A stretch of 64,000 bases of DNA from Candidatus Stahliibacteriota bacterium (GTDB lineage Bacteria; Hydrothermota; Tepidihabitantia; B3-TA06): positions 16,616 to 80,615 of the forward strand of contig SOJW01000040.1 of assembly GCA_004375895.1 (NCBI GenBank), in the 5' to 3' direction. The notes under the pieces are model-generated. The model saw only the letters and a list, made by a program, of their open reading frames with translations. It was not told the DNA's origin and made no database searches. Positions within the stretch are counted from its first letter, which is position 1; the number at the start of each line of letters is the position of its first letter. Below are positions 16,603 to 24,690 of this stretch, piece after piece. A program made the translations under genes and the position numbers.

Positions 16603-16977
16603 CTAATAACCGAGTCTTCTGAGCTCTACGTCACTCAGCCCGAAGAAGTGGCCGATCTCGTGAAGCACAACACGGCGCAGGAGTGCCTTGATCTCTACAG
16701 GAGTCCTGGCGTAGCGTTCAATCAGAGATTTGTAGATAACGATCCGATCCGGCCAAAGACCGTAACCCGTGGCTCCGCGACGCCGCAGCGGAACGCCGTG
16801 ATAGAAACCCAACACCCTCCCCCCTATAAACGAGGGTGGATCAGCGGCATCCGGGTAATCCTTGACCGCGATAACGATGTTACGCTCATCGAGCGCCTTG
16901 CGAAACTCCTCGGGCAAACCGTCGATTGTCTCCTGCACGATCCGCTCGAACTCCTCGTAGCTCAGCTTGGAATTCAT
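16603..16977 (-). CDS. Zincin-like metallopeptidase family protein
   Basis: 124 residues from an ATG that overlaps the recombinase stop as ATGA; the longer track ORF reads a wrong frame of that gene. It begins KLSYEEFERIVQETIDGLPEEF, continues with VLGFYHGVPL and RIVIYKSLIERYA, and ends with the zinc motif VLHEIGHFFGLSD (HEXGH), as in the short metallopeptidase family formerly DUF1025. The length fits the family. It is probably a cytosolic zinc protease-like protein of unknown substrate. The gene order Xer recombinase-zincin suggests only shared transcription. Confidence 0.85.
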   Translation of the reverse strand: MNSKLSYEEFERIVQETIDGLPEEFRKALDERNIVIAVKDYPDAADPPSFIGGRVLGFYHGVPLRRRGATGYGLWPDRIVIYKSLIERYARTPVEIKALLRRVVLHEIGHFFGLSDVELRRLGY

Positions 16978-17918
16978 GGCCGCGGATGGAAGGTCTTGTA
17001 GACCTCGCGCAGGTAGGAGCGGTCCACGTGGGTGTATATCTCGGTTGTGGAGATGCTTGCATGCCCAAGCATCTCCTGAACTGCCCGCAGGTCGGCTCCG
17101 CCTTCCAGAAGATGGGTGGCAAAGGAGTGGCGGAAGGTGTGAGGGGTGACGCGGCGCTTGATCCCTGCCGCCTGAACGTAGGAATGAATGATTCTCCACG
17201 CACCCATGCGAGAAAGTGGCCCCCCACCGCGAACGTTCAAAAAGAGCACGTCTCGTGCCTGACTGTGCGTGCGAAGCAACTTAAAGCGACCCAGATCAAT
17301 GTAGCGGCGAACCGCACGGATCGCAGGCTCGCCTAGAGGAACCACCCGTTCCTTATCACCCTTGCCGATGACCCGAAGAAAGCCTTCGTCTAGATAGATA
17401 TCCCCCAGACGCAGGCCGATCAGCTCGGATATGCGCAGCCCTGCCCCATAAAGTACCTCAAGCATGGTGTGGTCGCGCAACGCCAGGGCGGTGGAACGCT
17501 CGGAATCCGCGGATCTCTGGGCGTTCAAAGCGGCCTCAAGCACCCTTTTTACCTCATCCACCGAGAGCACCTGGGGCAGCTTACGAGGCAGCCTGGGCCC
17601 GGAGATATTCTCACCAGGGTCATGAGAGAGCTTACCAGTATCGTTGAGGTAGCGCAAAAACATACGTATGGCTGATAGCTTGCGAGCCACCGAACGGGGA
17701 GCAAGCTCTGCCTCGGCAAGGCGTGAAAGGTACTCCCGGAGAAGGGCAGAGGTTACATCGAGGATCCTCTTGCCTTTCTCTCTGAGAAAAGAGATGAACT
17801 GGCCGAGGTCACGCCCGTAAGCATCCACCGAATTCGGAGAGAGCCCACGTTCCGCAACAAGGTAGTTAAGGAACTCCTCAAGCAGAGGGTCGTCTTTCTT
17901 CTTATCAGCGTATATCAA
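16974..17918 (-). CDS. XerC/XerD-type tyrosine recombinase
   Basis: 314 residues, close to the XerD length. The N-terminal SAM-like core-binding domain (~10-95) contains NYLVAERGLSPNSVDAYGRDL. The catalytic domain carries GAGLRISELIGL (Arg I), the beta-hairpin lysine in VIGKGDKERVVPL, TPHTFRHSFATHLLEGG (His-x-x-Arg), LGHASISTTEIYTHVD (His and the Tyr nucleophile). It should resolve chromosome dimers at dif with FtsK, acting on DNA in the cytosol. The N-terminus overlaps the end of the upstream nuclease gene by 14 nt. Whether it is the C or D paralogue, or a single Xer, cannot be decided from one copy. Confidence 0.9.
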   Translation of the reverse strand: MIYADKKKDDPLLEEFLNYLVAERGLSPNSVDAYGRDLGQFISFLREKGKRILDVTSALLREYLSRLAEAELAPRSVARKLSAIRMFLRYLNDTGKLSHDPGENISGPRLPRKLPQVLSVDEVKRVLEAALNAQRSADSERSTALALRDHTMLEVLYGAGLRISELIGLRLGDIYLDEGFLRVIGKGDKERVVPLGEPAIRAVRRYIDLGRFKLLRTHSQARDVLFLNVRGGGPLSRMGAWRIIHSYVQAAGIKRRVTPHTFRHSFATHLLEGGADLRAVQEMLGHASISTTEIYTHVDRSYLREVYKTFHPRP

Positions 17919-19296
17919 AGGTTTGTTCTACCTCAGGAATCTGGATGTTCTCATAGCCCAACTCCCAGACAGCCTCGGCAAGTGCTTTAGATTGGTCCTC
18001 ATCCCCATGCACAAGAAAAACCTGTTTCACCTTCTTCGGGTTATAAGCGCGGAAGAACTCCAGAAGATCGTTTTGATCCGCATGAGCCGAGTACTCGTTG
18101 AGAACCTCCACCTGACAGTTCAAGGGATACTCCTCTCCATAGAGACGAACCACCTCAGCCCCCTCCACGATACGCCGACCCAGGGTGCCTGGTGCCTGGA
18201 AGCCGGTGATCAAAACCAGGTTCTTCTCGTCAGGGACGATTTTTTTTAGATGGTGGACAACACGTCCGCCCTCGCACATGCCGGAGGCGGCGATGATCAC
18301 GCAGGGACCCTTGATGTCGTTAAGCGCTTTAGACTCGGCAACCGTCTTCACGTAACGCAAACGGAAGAAACCGAAGGGGTCTTTATCCTGATCGAGATAC
18401 TCACGTGTCTCATCGTCGAAACACTCAGGATGCTTTCGGAAGACCCCGGTAGCCTCAAGCGAGAGGGGCGAATCGACCCATATCGGCATCTGGGGCAGCC
18501 TCCCCTCATCCATAAGCTGATGCATGACGAACACAAGCGACTGGGTCCGGCCGACCGAGAAGGCCGGAACGACTATCTTGGCCTTACGGTCATAGGCATC
18601 TTGAAGGATCTTCTGCAAACATTCTTTTGCTTCTTCAACCGGAGGATGTACCCTGCCCCCGTAGGTTGATTCCGAGATGATGACGTCAGGATCAGGGACG
18701 CGCTCCGGATCGCGCACCACAGGCAGATCAGGCTGGCCCAGATCACCGGTGAAGAGAATACGTCTCCCGTCGATCTCATAGAGCACCTGGGCCGACCCAA
18801 GAATGTGCCCTGCGTCATAAAAGGTCACGTGGATGCCACGAGCCAACTCACGCCTCTCGTGGTAATGCAGGGGAAGAAATTGCTTCGCCGCAGTCTGGGC
18901 CTCTTCGACAGTGTAGAGCGGCTCTACCAGAGGCTCTCCCCGTCTGGCGTGTTTCTTGTTCACGTACTCGACGTCACGCTCCTGGATCTCAGCCGAGTCA
19001 AGAAGCATTATCTTTGCAAGATCAATCGTGGCAGGTGTAGCATATATTAGACCCTTGTATCCATCTGCCACCAGCCTGGGGATGTTGCCTGAATGATCGA
19101 TATGGGTGTGTGAAAAAACCATAGCGTCTGCATTAAGGGCCGCCTGAGGCACTCGGCTGTTGATCTCAAATGCCTTTTTGCGATGGCCCTGGAACATTCC
19201 GAACTCGGTAAGGACTGAAGCTTTGCGCGTGCGCAGGACGAACTTGGAGCCTGTAACCGTCCTCGCCGCACCGAAGAAGGTCAATTTCAAGGACAT
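17905..19296 (-). CDS. MBL-fold beta-CASP RNA-processing exonuclease/endonuclease
   Basis: 463 residues. The metallo-beta-lactamase domain has FSHTHIDHSGNIPRL (motif HxHxDH), DAGHILGSAQV and LFTGDLG. The beta-CASP insertion has PAFSVGRTQSLVFVMHQL and IIAASGMCEGGRVVHHL. The C-terminal part has NEYSAHADQNDLLEFF and VFLVHGDEDQSKALAE. This is the CPSF73/YSH1-like family, which cuts RNA in the cytosol using two zinc ions. The ATG follows a TAAACT -10 box by 5 nt, so a leaderless mRNA is predicted. It heads the nuclease-Xer-zincin operon. Confidence 0.9.
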   Translation of the reverse strand: MSLKLTFFGAARTVTGSKFVLRTRKASVLTEFGMFQGHRKKAFEINSRVPQAALNADAMVFSHTHIDHSGNIPRLVADGYKGLIYATPATIDLAKIMLLDSAEIQERDVEYVNKKHARRGEPLVEPLYTVEEAQTAAKQFLPLHYHERRELARGIHVTFYDAGHILGSAQVLYEIDGRRILFTGDLGQPDLPVVRDPERVPDPDVIISESTYGGRVHPPVEEAKECLQKILQDAYDRKAKIVVPAFSVGRTQSLVFVMHQLMDEGRLPQMPIWVDSPLSLEATGVFRKHPECFDDETREYLDQDKDPFGFFRLRYVKTVAESKALNDIKGPCVIIAASGMCEGGRVVHHLKKIVPDEKNLVLITGFQAPGTLGRRIVEGAEVVRLYGEEYPLNCQVEVLNEYSAHADQNDLLEFFRAYNPKKVKQVFLVHGDEDQSKALAEAVWELGYENIQIPEVEQTFDIR

Positions 19297-19301
19297 TGCC
19301 T

Positions 19302-19329
19302 AGTTTACATAAAATCAGATCGGATGCAA
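19302..19329 (-). promoter_or_regulatory. Promoter, leaderless, for the beta-CASP nuclease
   Basis: Minus strand TTGCAT, 16 bp, TAAACT, 5 nt, ATG. The hexamers are weaker than in other cases here. Confidence 0.55.
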
Positions 19330-19370
19330 GGTCCCCCTCCCGATAAAGATAACTGGAGCTGGCCGGTTCC

Positions 19371-19976
19371 TTAAATCCCCCTAAGCCTCTTACCAGTAAA
19401 CCCGAAAGGCACGGTGGCCCTGGTAGCGACAATAATCGTTCCCTTTGAACTCAACTCACCCTTCAAGGATCCTTTCTCGAGATGTGTCTTCAAGACAGCC
19501 TCAACGTCGGTCTTGGTCATCCCTTCGAAATGTACCTCGAACTTGGTCGCATACCAGAGTCTTTGCGCCAGAAAACAGTTCTTGAGTCTCTTACCTGCCT
19601 GCGTTTCTAGAAATTTCTCGATTGCCTGGGCTTTCTTTATTAGGGTGTTGGGGTCGTTAAATTCCTTCACCCTGACGTCTTCAACTTCGTAAGTGACTGA
19701 GCTAGCGTGCTGCAAACCTCCTGAGATGTTCAAACCGAAGTTCTTTGCGCTCGCTTTACCCTTAAGGCTCAATCTGCGGGTGAAGTTACCTACCACTATG
19801 CTGGCGTCGTCAGAGGAAGCCGCCCACTCCGCCTTATCAAGCAGATCATCCAACCTGCCCTCCTCAAATAATCCCCGCCTATCTGGACATAAGATAGAAG
19901 CCGGGTGCAGCCTTCTGGTCGCCACCGGCAAGGAACGTATCCCGTTGCGCTTCAAATATTGCATGTAGGTTGCCAT
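19371..19976 (-). CDS. Unrecognised protein with gasdermin-like layout
   Basis: 201 residues, no signal peptide. I do not recognise it by a catalytic motif. Its order of segments resembles bacterial gasdermins as I remember them: an N-terminal YLKRNGIRSLPVATRRLHPA (compare Y.....GY..LPVP...+.PL), a short G.L.DLL segment (~40), glycine-rich amphipathic strands ending SSVTYEVEDVRVKEF (~93-107), a helix FLETQAGKRL, a strand pair LWYATKFEVHFEG, and a last strand ATVPFGFTGKRL (compare PLVFGFKAV+L). If right, it would form membrane pores. Differences: it is ~50 residues shorter than known members, has no N-terminal Cys for lipidation, no obvious C-terminal inhibitory peptide and no adjacent caspase-like protease. 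It has its own promoter and a GGAGGAG site. The family is a hypothesis; the ORF is sound. Confidence 0.45.
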   Translation of the reverse strand: MATYMQYLKRNGIRSLPVATRRLHPASILCPDRRGLFEEGRLDDLLDKAEWAASSDDASIVVGNFTRRLSLKGKASAKNFGLNISGGLQHASSVTYEVEDVRVKEFNDPNTLIKKAQAIEKFLETQAGKRLKNCFLAQRLWYATKFEVHFEGMTKTDVEAVLKTHLEKGSLKGELSSKGTIIVATRATVPFGFTGKRLRGI

Positions 19977-19999
19977 TATCTCCTCCTTTGGTGAAACTT

Positions 20000-20027
20000 A
20001 TTATAGATTTTTTTCGTCAAATGTCAA
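20000..20027 (-). promoter_or_regulatory. Sigma70-type promoter for the gasdermin-like gene
   Basis: Minus strand TTGACA, 16 bp, perfect TATAAT, then a ~20-nt leader with AAAGGAGGAG before the ATG. It is one of the strongest promoters in the window. Confidence 0.75.
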
Positions 20028-20086
20028 GTTATTTGCAGGTTTGTTTGTCTCCAATACCTCGTTTTAATGGAACCTCTGGCCATACC

Positions 20087-20114
20087 TTGACTATGCCCGA
20101 ATTCTCGCTATTCT
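20087..20114 (+). promoter_or_regulatory. Sigma70-type promoter, leaderless, for the coiled-coil protein
   Basis: TTGACT, 16 bp, TATTCT, 6 nt, ATG, with no Shine-Dalgarno. Confidence 0.65.
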
Positions 20115-20120
20115 TTTAGT

Positions 20121-20987
20121 ATGCCGAAGTTTACACCTAAAGCGAAGAAGGAGCAAAAAGAAAAACAGGCCCCCAAGCCGCCTGAGAAGAAAGAAGAACC
20201 CAAGCCTGCGGACGAGGAGCTTGAAAAACTGCGTGAACTAGAACGCAAGTTCGGTAAGGCAGGTGGTAGGGAACCCCCAAAAGAGGGGAAGAAGGAAGAA
20301 AAGCAACCCTGGGGGGGGCAGGAAAAGGTATGGGAAAAGATAGAGGGTTCAAAGAGGGGAGAGCAAGGGAAAACCTCGGATAGCCGTGAGCGAATCATCC
20401 GGCATGAGGCAACCCGTCATTACAGGCCGCCTGAGGGGATGATAGGGCGTGGCGAACCCGAATACATCCCCCCCGAGAAGCTTGAGAAGTGCAAGCGTGA
20501 GCTGGCAATGACCGAAGCGCGGCTGCGCACCCTGGAGCGCGAAGAGCATGATATCAACAAGCGGCTTGAGTACCTGCGCAAGGAGCACTCGGCCATGGAG
20601 ATGGCTATAAAGGAGAAGACCTACCTTGAGCGGGAGATAGCCGAGCTGCGCGAGGACCGCGACCGGATAAAGTCCAAATTGGACGAACTCAAGGAGATGG
20701 AGGGCGAGCTGGAGAAAAAAACCTGGGAGGAACTTAAGCGCTCGCCCGCCATAGGTGCCAAGATCTCAGCGCTGGAGCGGCGCATCCACGAGCTTGAGGG
20801 CCAGATCATTGAACTCAACGAGCAGCGTTTGAAGGCGGCAGGCGCTCCTATGGAAACCCCTGAACCGAAGCCCGCTCCCAAACCCCGGCCCAAGGTAGAG
20901 AAACCCGTAACACCAGCACCTCAGCCCAAGCAGGAAGAAAAGAAGAAACCGCCTACCAAGAAGAAAAAACCCCGCCTGACGTTTTAA
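20121..20987 (+). CDS. Charged coiled-coil protein with Pro/Lys-rich ends
   Basis: 288 residues. Residues ~1-110 are Lys/Glu/Pro-rich low complexity, ~125-235 form a long heptad-like coiled coil (RELAMTEARLRTLEREEHDI, YLEREIAELREDRDRIKSKL), and the tail is Pro/Lys-rich, ending KKKKPRLTF. There is no signal peptide or membrane segment. It is probably a cytosolic scaffold or nucleic-acid/polymer-binding protein; the function is unknown. It is divergent from the gasdermin-like gene, with ~140 bp between starts. The ATG is placed by the promoter, and the transcript is predicted leaderless. Confidence 0.7.
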   Translation: MPKFTPKAKKEQKEKQAPKPPEKKEEPKPADEELEKLRELERKFGKAGGREPPKEGKKEEKQPWGGQEKVWEKIEGSKRGEQGKTSDSRERIIRHEATRHYRPPEGMIGRGEPEYIPPEKLEKCKRELAMTEARLRTLEREEHDINKRLEYLRKEHSAMEMAIKEKTYLEREIAELREDRDRIKSKLDELKEMEGELEKKTWEELKRSPAIGAKISALERRIHELEGQIIELNEQRLKAAGAPMETPEPKPAPKPRPKVEKPVTPAPQPKQEEKKKPPTKKKKPRLTF

Positions 20988-21010
20988 TGCACCCCAAAGC
21001 AAACTATGTG

Positions 21011-21067
21011 GAACAGCCTCTCCAGGCTGTCTGTGATATCACGCACAGGCTGGAGAGCCTGTGCTAC
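21011..21067. repeat. Long inverted-repeat hairpin
   Basis: GAACAGCCTCTCCAGGCTGT and, about 17 nt later, ACAGGCTGGAGAGCCTGTGC are reverse complements with few mismatches, and each arm also folds on itself. A shorter hairpin of the same style (GAACAGACA-agag-TGTCTGTTC) sits at 21406-21427. The first, placed just after the coiled-coil gene, may also act as its terminator. The 621-bp gap to the next gene (20988-21608) holds only repeats. Confidence 0.65.
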
Positions 21068-21149
21068 ACGCTCGCAGGGACCCCGAGTAATACCCCAACC
21101 AAACGCTTCGCGTTTGGCCGGGGACCCCGAAAGAAAAATCCCACCCCTT

Positions 21150-21385
21150 CGTCATCGCGAGGAGCGTAGCGACGCGGCGATCTCATATATCTTGCCGCGC
21201 AGAAAAGAAGCTGCGACCTTTATTCTCCCGCTAACAGAAAAGAGGGCAAACTCTCCGATTGTCAAGAAATGCAAAGGTATTCTTTTGCTTTAGCGTCGTG
21301 CCACATATGAGATTGTTCCGCAAGCGTCACCCTCCGGAGCTTCGTCCTCCATCGCCTTCGGCTCTGTAGTTCTCGCAATGACGAG
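21150..21385. repeat. Family B palindromic repeats in inverted pair (MITE-like)
   Basis: The left end starts CGTCATCGCGAGGAGCGTAG and runs into GGCGATCTCATAT; the right end is the inverse, CATATGAGATTGTTCCGC ... TTCTCGCAATGACGAG. The shared outer motif TCATYGCGAG/CTCATAT recurs at 52063 and 62537. The ends are inverted with ~110 bp of unrelated DNA in between and no ORF of note, so this resembles a non-autonomous miniature element. Confidence 0.65.
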
Positions 21386-21428
21386 TGGTGTTTTACTCGC
21401 TTTATGAACAGACAAGAGTGTCTGTTCT

Positions 21429-21606
21429 ACCTTCACCCCCTCCTTTATCCTCCCCCATCAAGGGGGAGGTAATATTGTGCTCCTTTTCGCTTACGCGAAA
21501 AGATCGCAGAAAAATAAAGACGATACATTAACCCCCGCAAAGGAGCGAAGCTACTTTGTGGGGGGGCAATCACCCCTCCCTTGATGGGAGGGGGTAGGGG
21601 GAGGGT
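21429..21606. repeat. C/G-run repeats with a family A hairpin
   Basis: CCTCCCCCATCAAGGGGGAGG is followed by a family A copy at 21477-21510 (GCTCC-TTTTCGC-TTAC-GCGAAAA-GATCGCA), then CCCCGCAAAGG... with TTTGTGGGGG, and finally TCCCTTGATGGGAGGGGGTAG. The same G-run phrase recurs at 45360 and 63500-63970. Confidence 0.7.
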
Positions 21607-21608
21607 GG

Positions 21609-22862
21609 TTATTCGTACCTTATTGCGTCTATCGGATTCAGCTTGGAGGCCTTCTGCGCCGGGTAGATGCCGAAGAAGATTCCCACCGCGGCTGAGAAGC
21701 CGAAGCCCAACGCTATCGTCCACCATGGCGATGCGGCGTCAAGAAATTTGACCAGGACCGAAACAAGTCGGGCGATCCCTATACCCACTATGATGCCTAT
21801 AAGTCCACCCAGCAGCGCAAGCACCACCGCCTCCATAAGGAACTGGATCATGATGTCACGATCCCGCGCGCCCACCGCCTTGCGGATGCCGATCTCGCGG
21901 GTGCGCTCGGCTACCGAAACCAGCATGATGTTCATGATGCCGATACCGCCCACGATGAGCGAGATTGCGGCTATCCCCACCATTACGATCCACAGGGTTG
22001 AGGTAATTCCCTGCAGGGCGGTCATAATCATCTGCTGGGTATTCAGGCCGAAGTCGTTATCCTGGTCGTAGCGTAAACCACGCCGCAGACGCAAAAGCTC
22101 TTCCACATCCTCCATCGCCTTCTCAAGCACCACCCCGGGCTTGGGCAACGCCTCGATGCTCAAACCACCCCAGATGGCGCGCCAACCCCGGGGCAAGGGG
22201 TTGTATTTGAGATAGGTGGAGACAGGGATAATAATCACGTTGTCCTGGGTCTGACCGAACATGGCACCCTTCTCTTCAAGCACTCCCACTACGAAGTAAC
22301 GGTGACCGTCCACGTCCAGCGTCTGCCCCAGCGGATTCTCCGCGCCGAACAGGTTCTCGGCGATATAGGAACCTATTACGCAAACCAGACGGCGGTGAAG
22401 CCTATCCTCACGGGTGATGAACCGCCCCTGGTCCACCACCCAGTTACCGGTAAGATCCCCGCCCTCGGCAGTACCCTTCAGTTGGCAGTTCTGGGCCTCA
22501 TTACCCAGACGTTTAATGGTGCCTACCCCCTTACCTATGCTGGGAACAGCAGCCTCGATGCTAGGAAGTTTGGCAAGAGCTTCCGCATCTTCGACAGTGA
22601 AGTTGGGGCGTTTGCGAAGCTCCTCGAAGTCAAGTCGATGCTGCCCAGGACCGACCTGCCATTCCATCTTCTGGATGTAGATGGTGCTCGAGCCCAGGGA
22701 GGAGAACTCTTCTTGTATCTTTCGGTTAAGACCTTCTAAAAGAGAAAGGATGGTGATCACCGTCATCACCCCGATGATTATCCCCAGGGTAGTGAGGAAG
22801 GAGCGAGATTTATGATGCCGCAGGGTGACCACCGACAGCCCCAGGAGGGCGAGGAAGCTCAT
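21609..22862 (-). CDS. MacB-type ABC transporter permease
   Basis: 417 residues. One N-terminal membrane helix (~18-42), a large periplasmic MacB_PCD domain (~45-275) and a C-terminal FtsX domain with three helices (~290-405), including SVAERTREIGIRKAVGARDRDI and the C-terminal ASKLNPIDAIRYE seen in macrolide/lipoprotein-type exporters. It works as a dimer with the ATPase encoded upstream, driving efflux of a substrate or peptide through the MacA-like adaptor and the TolC-like channel of the same operon. Its ATG overlaps the ATPase stop by ATGA. The substrate is unknown. Confidence 0.9.
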   Translation of the reverse strand: MSFLALLGLSVVTLRHHKSRSFLTTLGIIIGVMTVITILSLLEGLNRKIQEEFSSLGSSTIYIQKMEWQVGPGQHRLDFEELRKRPNFTVEDAEALAKLPSIEAAVPSIGKGVGTIKRLGNEAQNCQLKGTAEGGDLTGNWVVDQGRFITREDRLHRRLVCVIGSYIAENLFGAENPLGQTLDVDGHRYFVVGVLEEKGAMFGQTQDNVIIIPVSTYLKYNPLPRGWRAIWGGLSIEALPKPGVVLEKAMEDVEELLRLRRGLRYDQDNDFGLNTQQMIMTALQGITSTLWIVMVGIAAISLIVGGIGIMNIMLVSVAERTREIGIRKAVGARDRDIMIQFLMEAVVLALLGGLIGIIVGIGIARLVSVLVKFLDAASPWWTIALGFGFSAAVGIFFGIYPAQKASKLNPIDAIRYE

Positions 22863-23578
22863 ACTATCCTCCCGTCCAATAGATGTAAGGTGCGCCTGGC
22901 GTGTTTGGCGACAGTGTCGTCATGCGTAACTACTATAACGGTCCTTCCCTGTTCGTTGAGTTCATCCAGGAGTGCCATTATCTCTTCCTCGGTCTTGGTG
23001 TCCAGATTTCCGGTCGGTTCGTCGGCCAGAAGTATGGCGGGGTCGTTGGCAAGTCCGCGGGCTATGGCTATACGCTGCGACTCACCCCCTGACAGCTCGT
23101 TCGGACGGTGATGCCCGCGGTCCACAAGACCTACCTTGGCGAGCATTTCTGCCACGATCTCCTTCCTGCGATCGATAGGGACGCTTGAGTAGAGAAGCGG
23201 GAGTTCGACGTTCTGGGCCGCAGTAAGACGCGGAAGCAGGTTATATTGCTGGAACACGAAACCCACCTCCCGGTTGCGCACCCTTGCGAGTTGATCGGAA
23301 TCGTAGCGGGATATCTCCTGTCCCTTGAGGAAGTACTCGCCATAGGTAGGGACGTCAAGACAGCCAAGGATGTGCATGAGGGTGGACTTGCCGGAACCTG
23401 AGGGTCCCATGATGGCCACGTACCCACCCTCATAAATCTCAAGGTTAATCTCCTTGAGCGCCTCCACCGCGACAGGGCCGCCGTCGTAGGTCTTCGATAG
23501 ACCCTGAAGCCTGATTAACGGCTCTACGTCCGGACCCTTACTCTTCTTACCTGGGGGCCGTCGGATCTTTCCTGCCAT
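22859..23578 (-). CDS. ABC transporter ATPase (MacB/LolD type)
   Basis: 239 residues. Walker A GPSGSGKSTLMHI, Q-loop VFQQYNLLPRL, signature LSGGESQRIAIARGL, Walker B ILLADEPTGNLD and the switch His in VVVTHD are all intact. It should hydrolyse ATP at the inner face of the inner membrane for the adjacent permease. The chosen ATG has AAAGGAG upstream and lies 55 nt inside the end of the adaptor gene. An extra ~18 basic residues precede the usual domain start. Confidence 0.9.
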   Translation of the reverse strand: MAGKIRRPPGKKSKGPDVEPLIRLQGLSKTYDGGPVAVEALKEINLEIYEGGYVAIMGPSGSGKSTLMHILGCLDVPTYGEYFLKGQEISRYDSDQLARVRNREVGFVFQQYNLLPRLTAAQNVELPLLYSSVPIDRRKEIVAEMLAKVGLVDRGHHRPNELSGGESQRIAIARGLANDPAILLADEPTGNLDTKTEEEIMALLDELNEQGRTVIVVTHDDTVAKHARRTLHLLDGRIV

Positions 23579-24690
23579 TCGGTTTCTCCTTTGCTGGGTT
23601 TAACCTCGTCTCCGTCTTGAAGTGTTCTCAGCACCTTGTATGGACCGATGATCACAGTCTGGCCTTCCTTTATACCTTCGATGATCTCTATGAAGCGTCC
23701 GTCCGAGATCCCGGTCTCTATAGAAACCAGTTTAGCCTTTCCGTCTTCAAGAACGAACACCGTCTCCGAGAGCTTCCCCTCGACTTCACGTCTGCCTATG
23801 GCCTGCAGGGGACAGGTGATTACATCCTCGCGCATGGCGGTGGTTATGTCGGCAGAAACACTCATACCAGGCCGCTGTGCAGGGTCAATATCCACAAGGT
23901 CGAGGATCACTTCAAAGTCAGTTACCCCTTCTGCGGCGGAGGTTAGGTTCGTGGAGGGCATGTAACTGATGCTTCTCACCGCGGCCGCAAATGCGGTGTC
24001 AGGCATCGCATCAAGTTTAACCTGTGTGCGCTGGCCGGTCCGCAGATCGACAACGTCGGATTCATCCACATCCACCCTTGCCTGCATGGCGGCTAGGTCG
24101 GCAATCGTCATCATAATGGTTCCGGGGTTGTTCATGGTGCCCATCATCACCGCCTCACCCTCCTCGATGTTCAAGCGAACCACCCTGCCGGAGATGGGGG
24201 CGTAGATACGGGTCTTGGCCAGTCTGTCCTCGCTCTGATCGAGCTGCGCCTTTGCCACCTCAAATGCGGTTCTGACCCGCTCAAACTCAGCGGTGGATAT
24301 AAGAGTGTCTCGATAGAGAGCTTCTCCTCGTTTGTATGCGGCAGAAGCTTCATCGAAGTTGGCCCGGCTAAGGTCGCGGCTGGAAAGCAACGCGGCGTCG
24401 TCAAGCACGCAGAGAAGCTCGCCCTTGCGAACCTCTTGTCCTTCCTTCACGTAGAGCCTGGAGACGCGGGCAAGGATCTCTGCAGAGATATCCACCTGAT
24501 TGGCGGCGCGAAGCTCGCCTGTGGCGGAGACGGTGGAAACTATCCTGCGTTTGCCAAGCTCGGTAACCGTGACCTGAGGTGTCCTGGGGAGCCTGCACTG
24601 AACGACACAGACGATTATCAAAACAAACACCACCCTTGCGGGGATGCCAAGCCTTAAGGCTAATCTACGTTTCCTCTTCTTCTTGTTCAT
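23524..24690 (-). CDS. MacA/HlyD-type periplasmic adaptor
   Basis: 388 residues. An N-terminal membrane anchor (~15-32, ending VVQCRLP) precedes a barrel-sandwich/lipoyl half (LGKRRIVSTVSATGELRAAN, VSRLYVKEGQEVRKGELLCVLDD), a helical hairpin (~85-150), the second lipoyl half (IYAPISGRVVRLNIEEGEAV) and beta-barrel and membrane-proximal domains. It links the inner-membrane ABC permease to the TolC-like channel. Its ATG overlaps the stop of the TolC-like gene by ATGA. A possible Cys at ~32 does not form a clear lipobox. Confidence 0.9.
   Translation of the reverse strand: MNKKKRKRRLALRLGIPARVVFVLIIVCVVQCRLPRTPQVTVTELGKRRIVSTVSATGELRAANQVDISAEILARVSRLYVKEGQEVRKGELLCVLDDAALLSSRDLSRANFDEASAAYKRGEALYRDTLISTAEFERVRTAFEVAKAQLDQSEDRLAKTRIYAPISGRVVRLNIEEGEAVMMGTMNNPGTIMMTIADLAAMQARVDVDESDVVDLRTGQRTQVKLDAMPDTAFAAAVRSISYMPSTNLTSAAEGVTDFEVILDLVDIDPAQRPGMSVSADITTAMREDVITCPLQAIGRREVEGKLSETVFVLEDGKAKLVSIETGISDGRFIEIIEGIKEGQTVIIGPYKVLRTLQDGDEVKPSKGETEWQERSDGPQVRRVRVRT

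Noticed and set aside
16377-17336. ORFs over tRNA-Leu, the zincin and the Xer gene on the plus strand
   Set aside because: One contains the tRNA; the others are opposite well-supported genes.
20108-20398. Ser/Phe-rich minus-strand ORFs over the coiled-coil gene
   Set aside because: Their composition is the complement of the Lys/Glu/Pro-rich sense protein; typical shadow ORFs.
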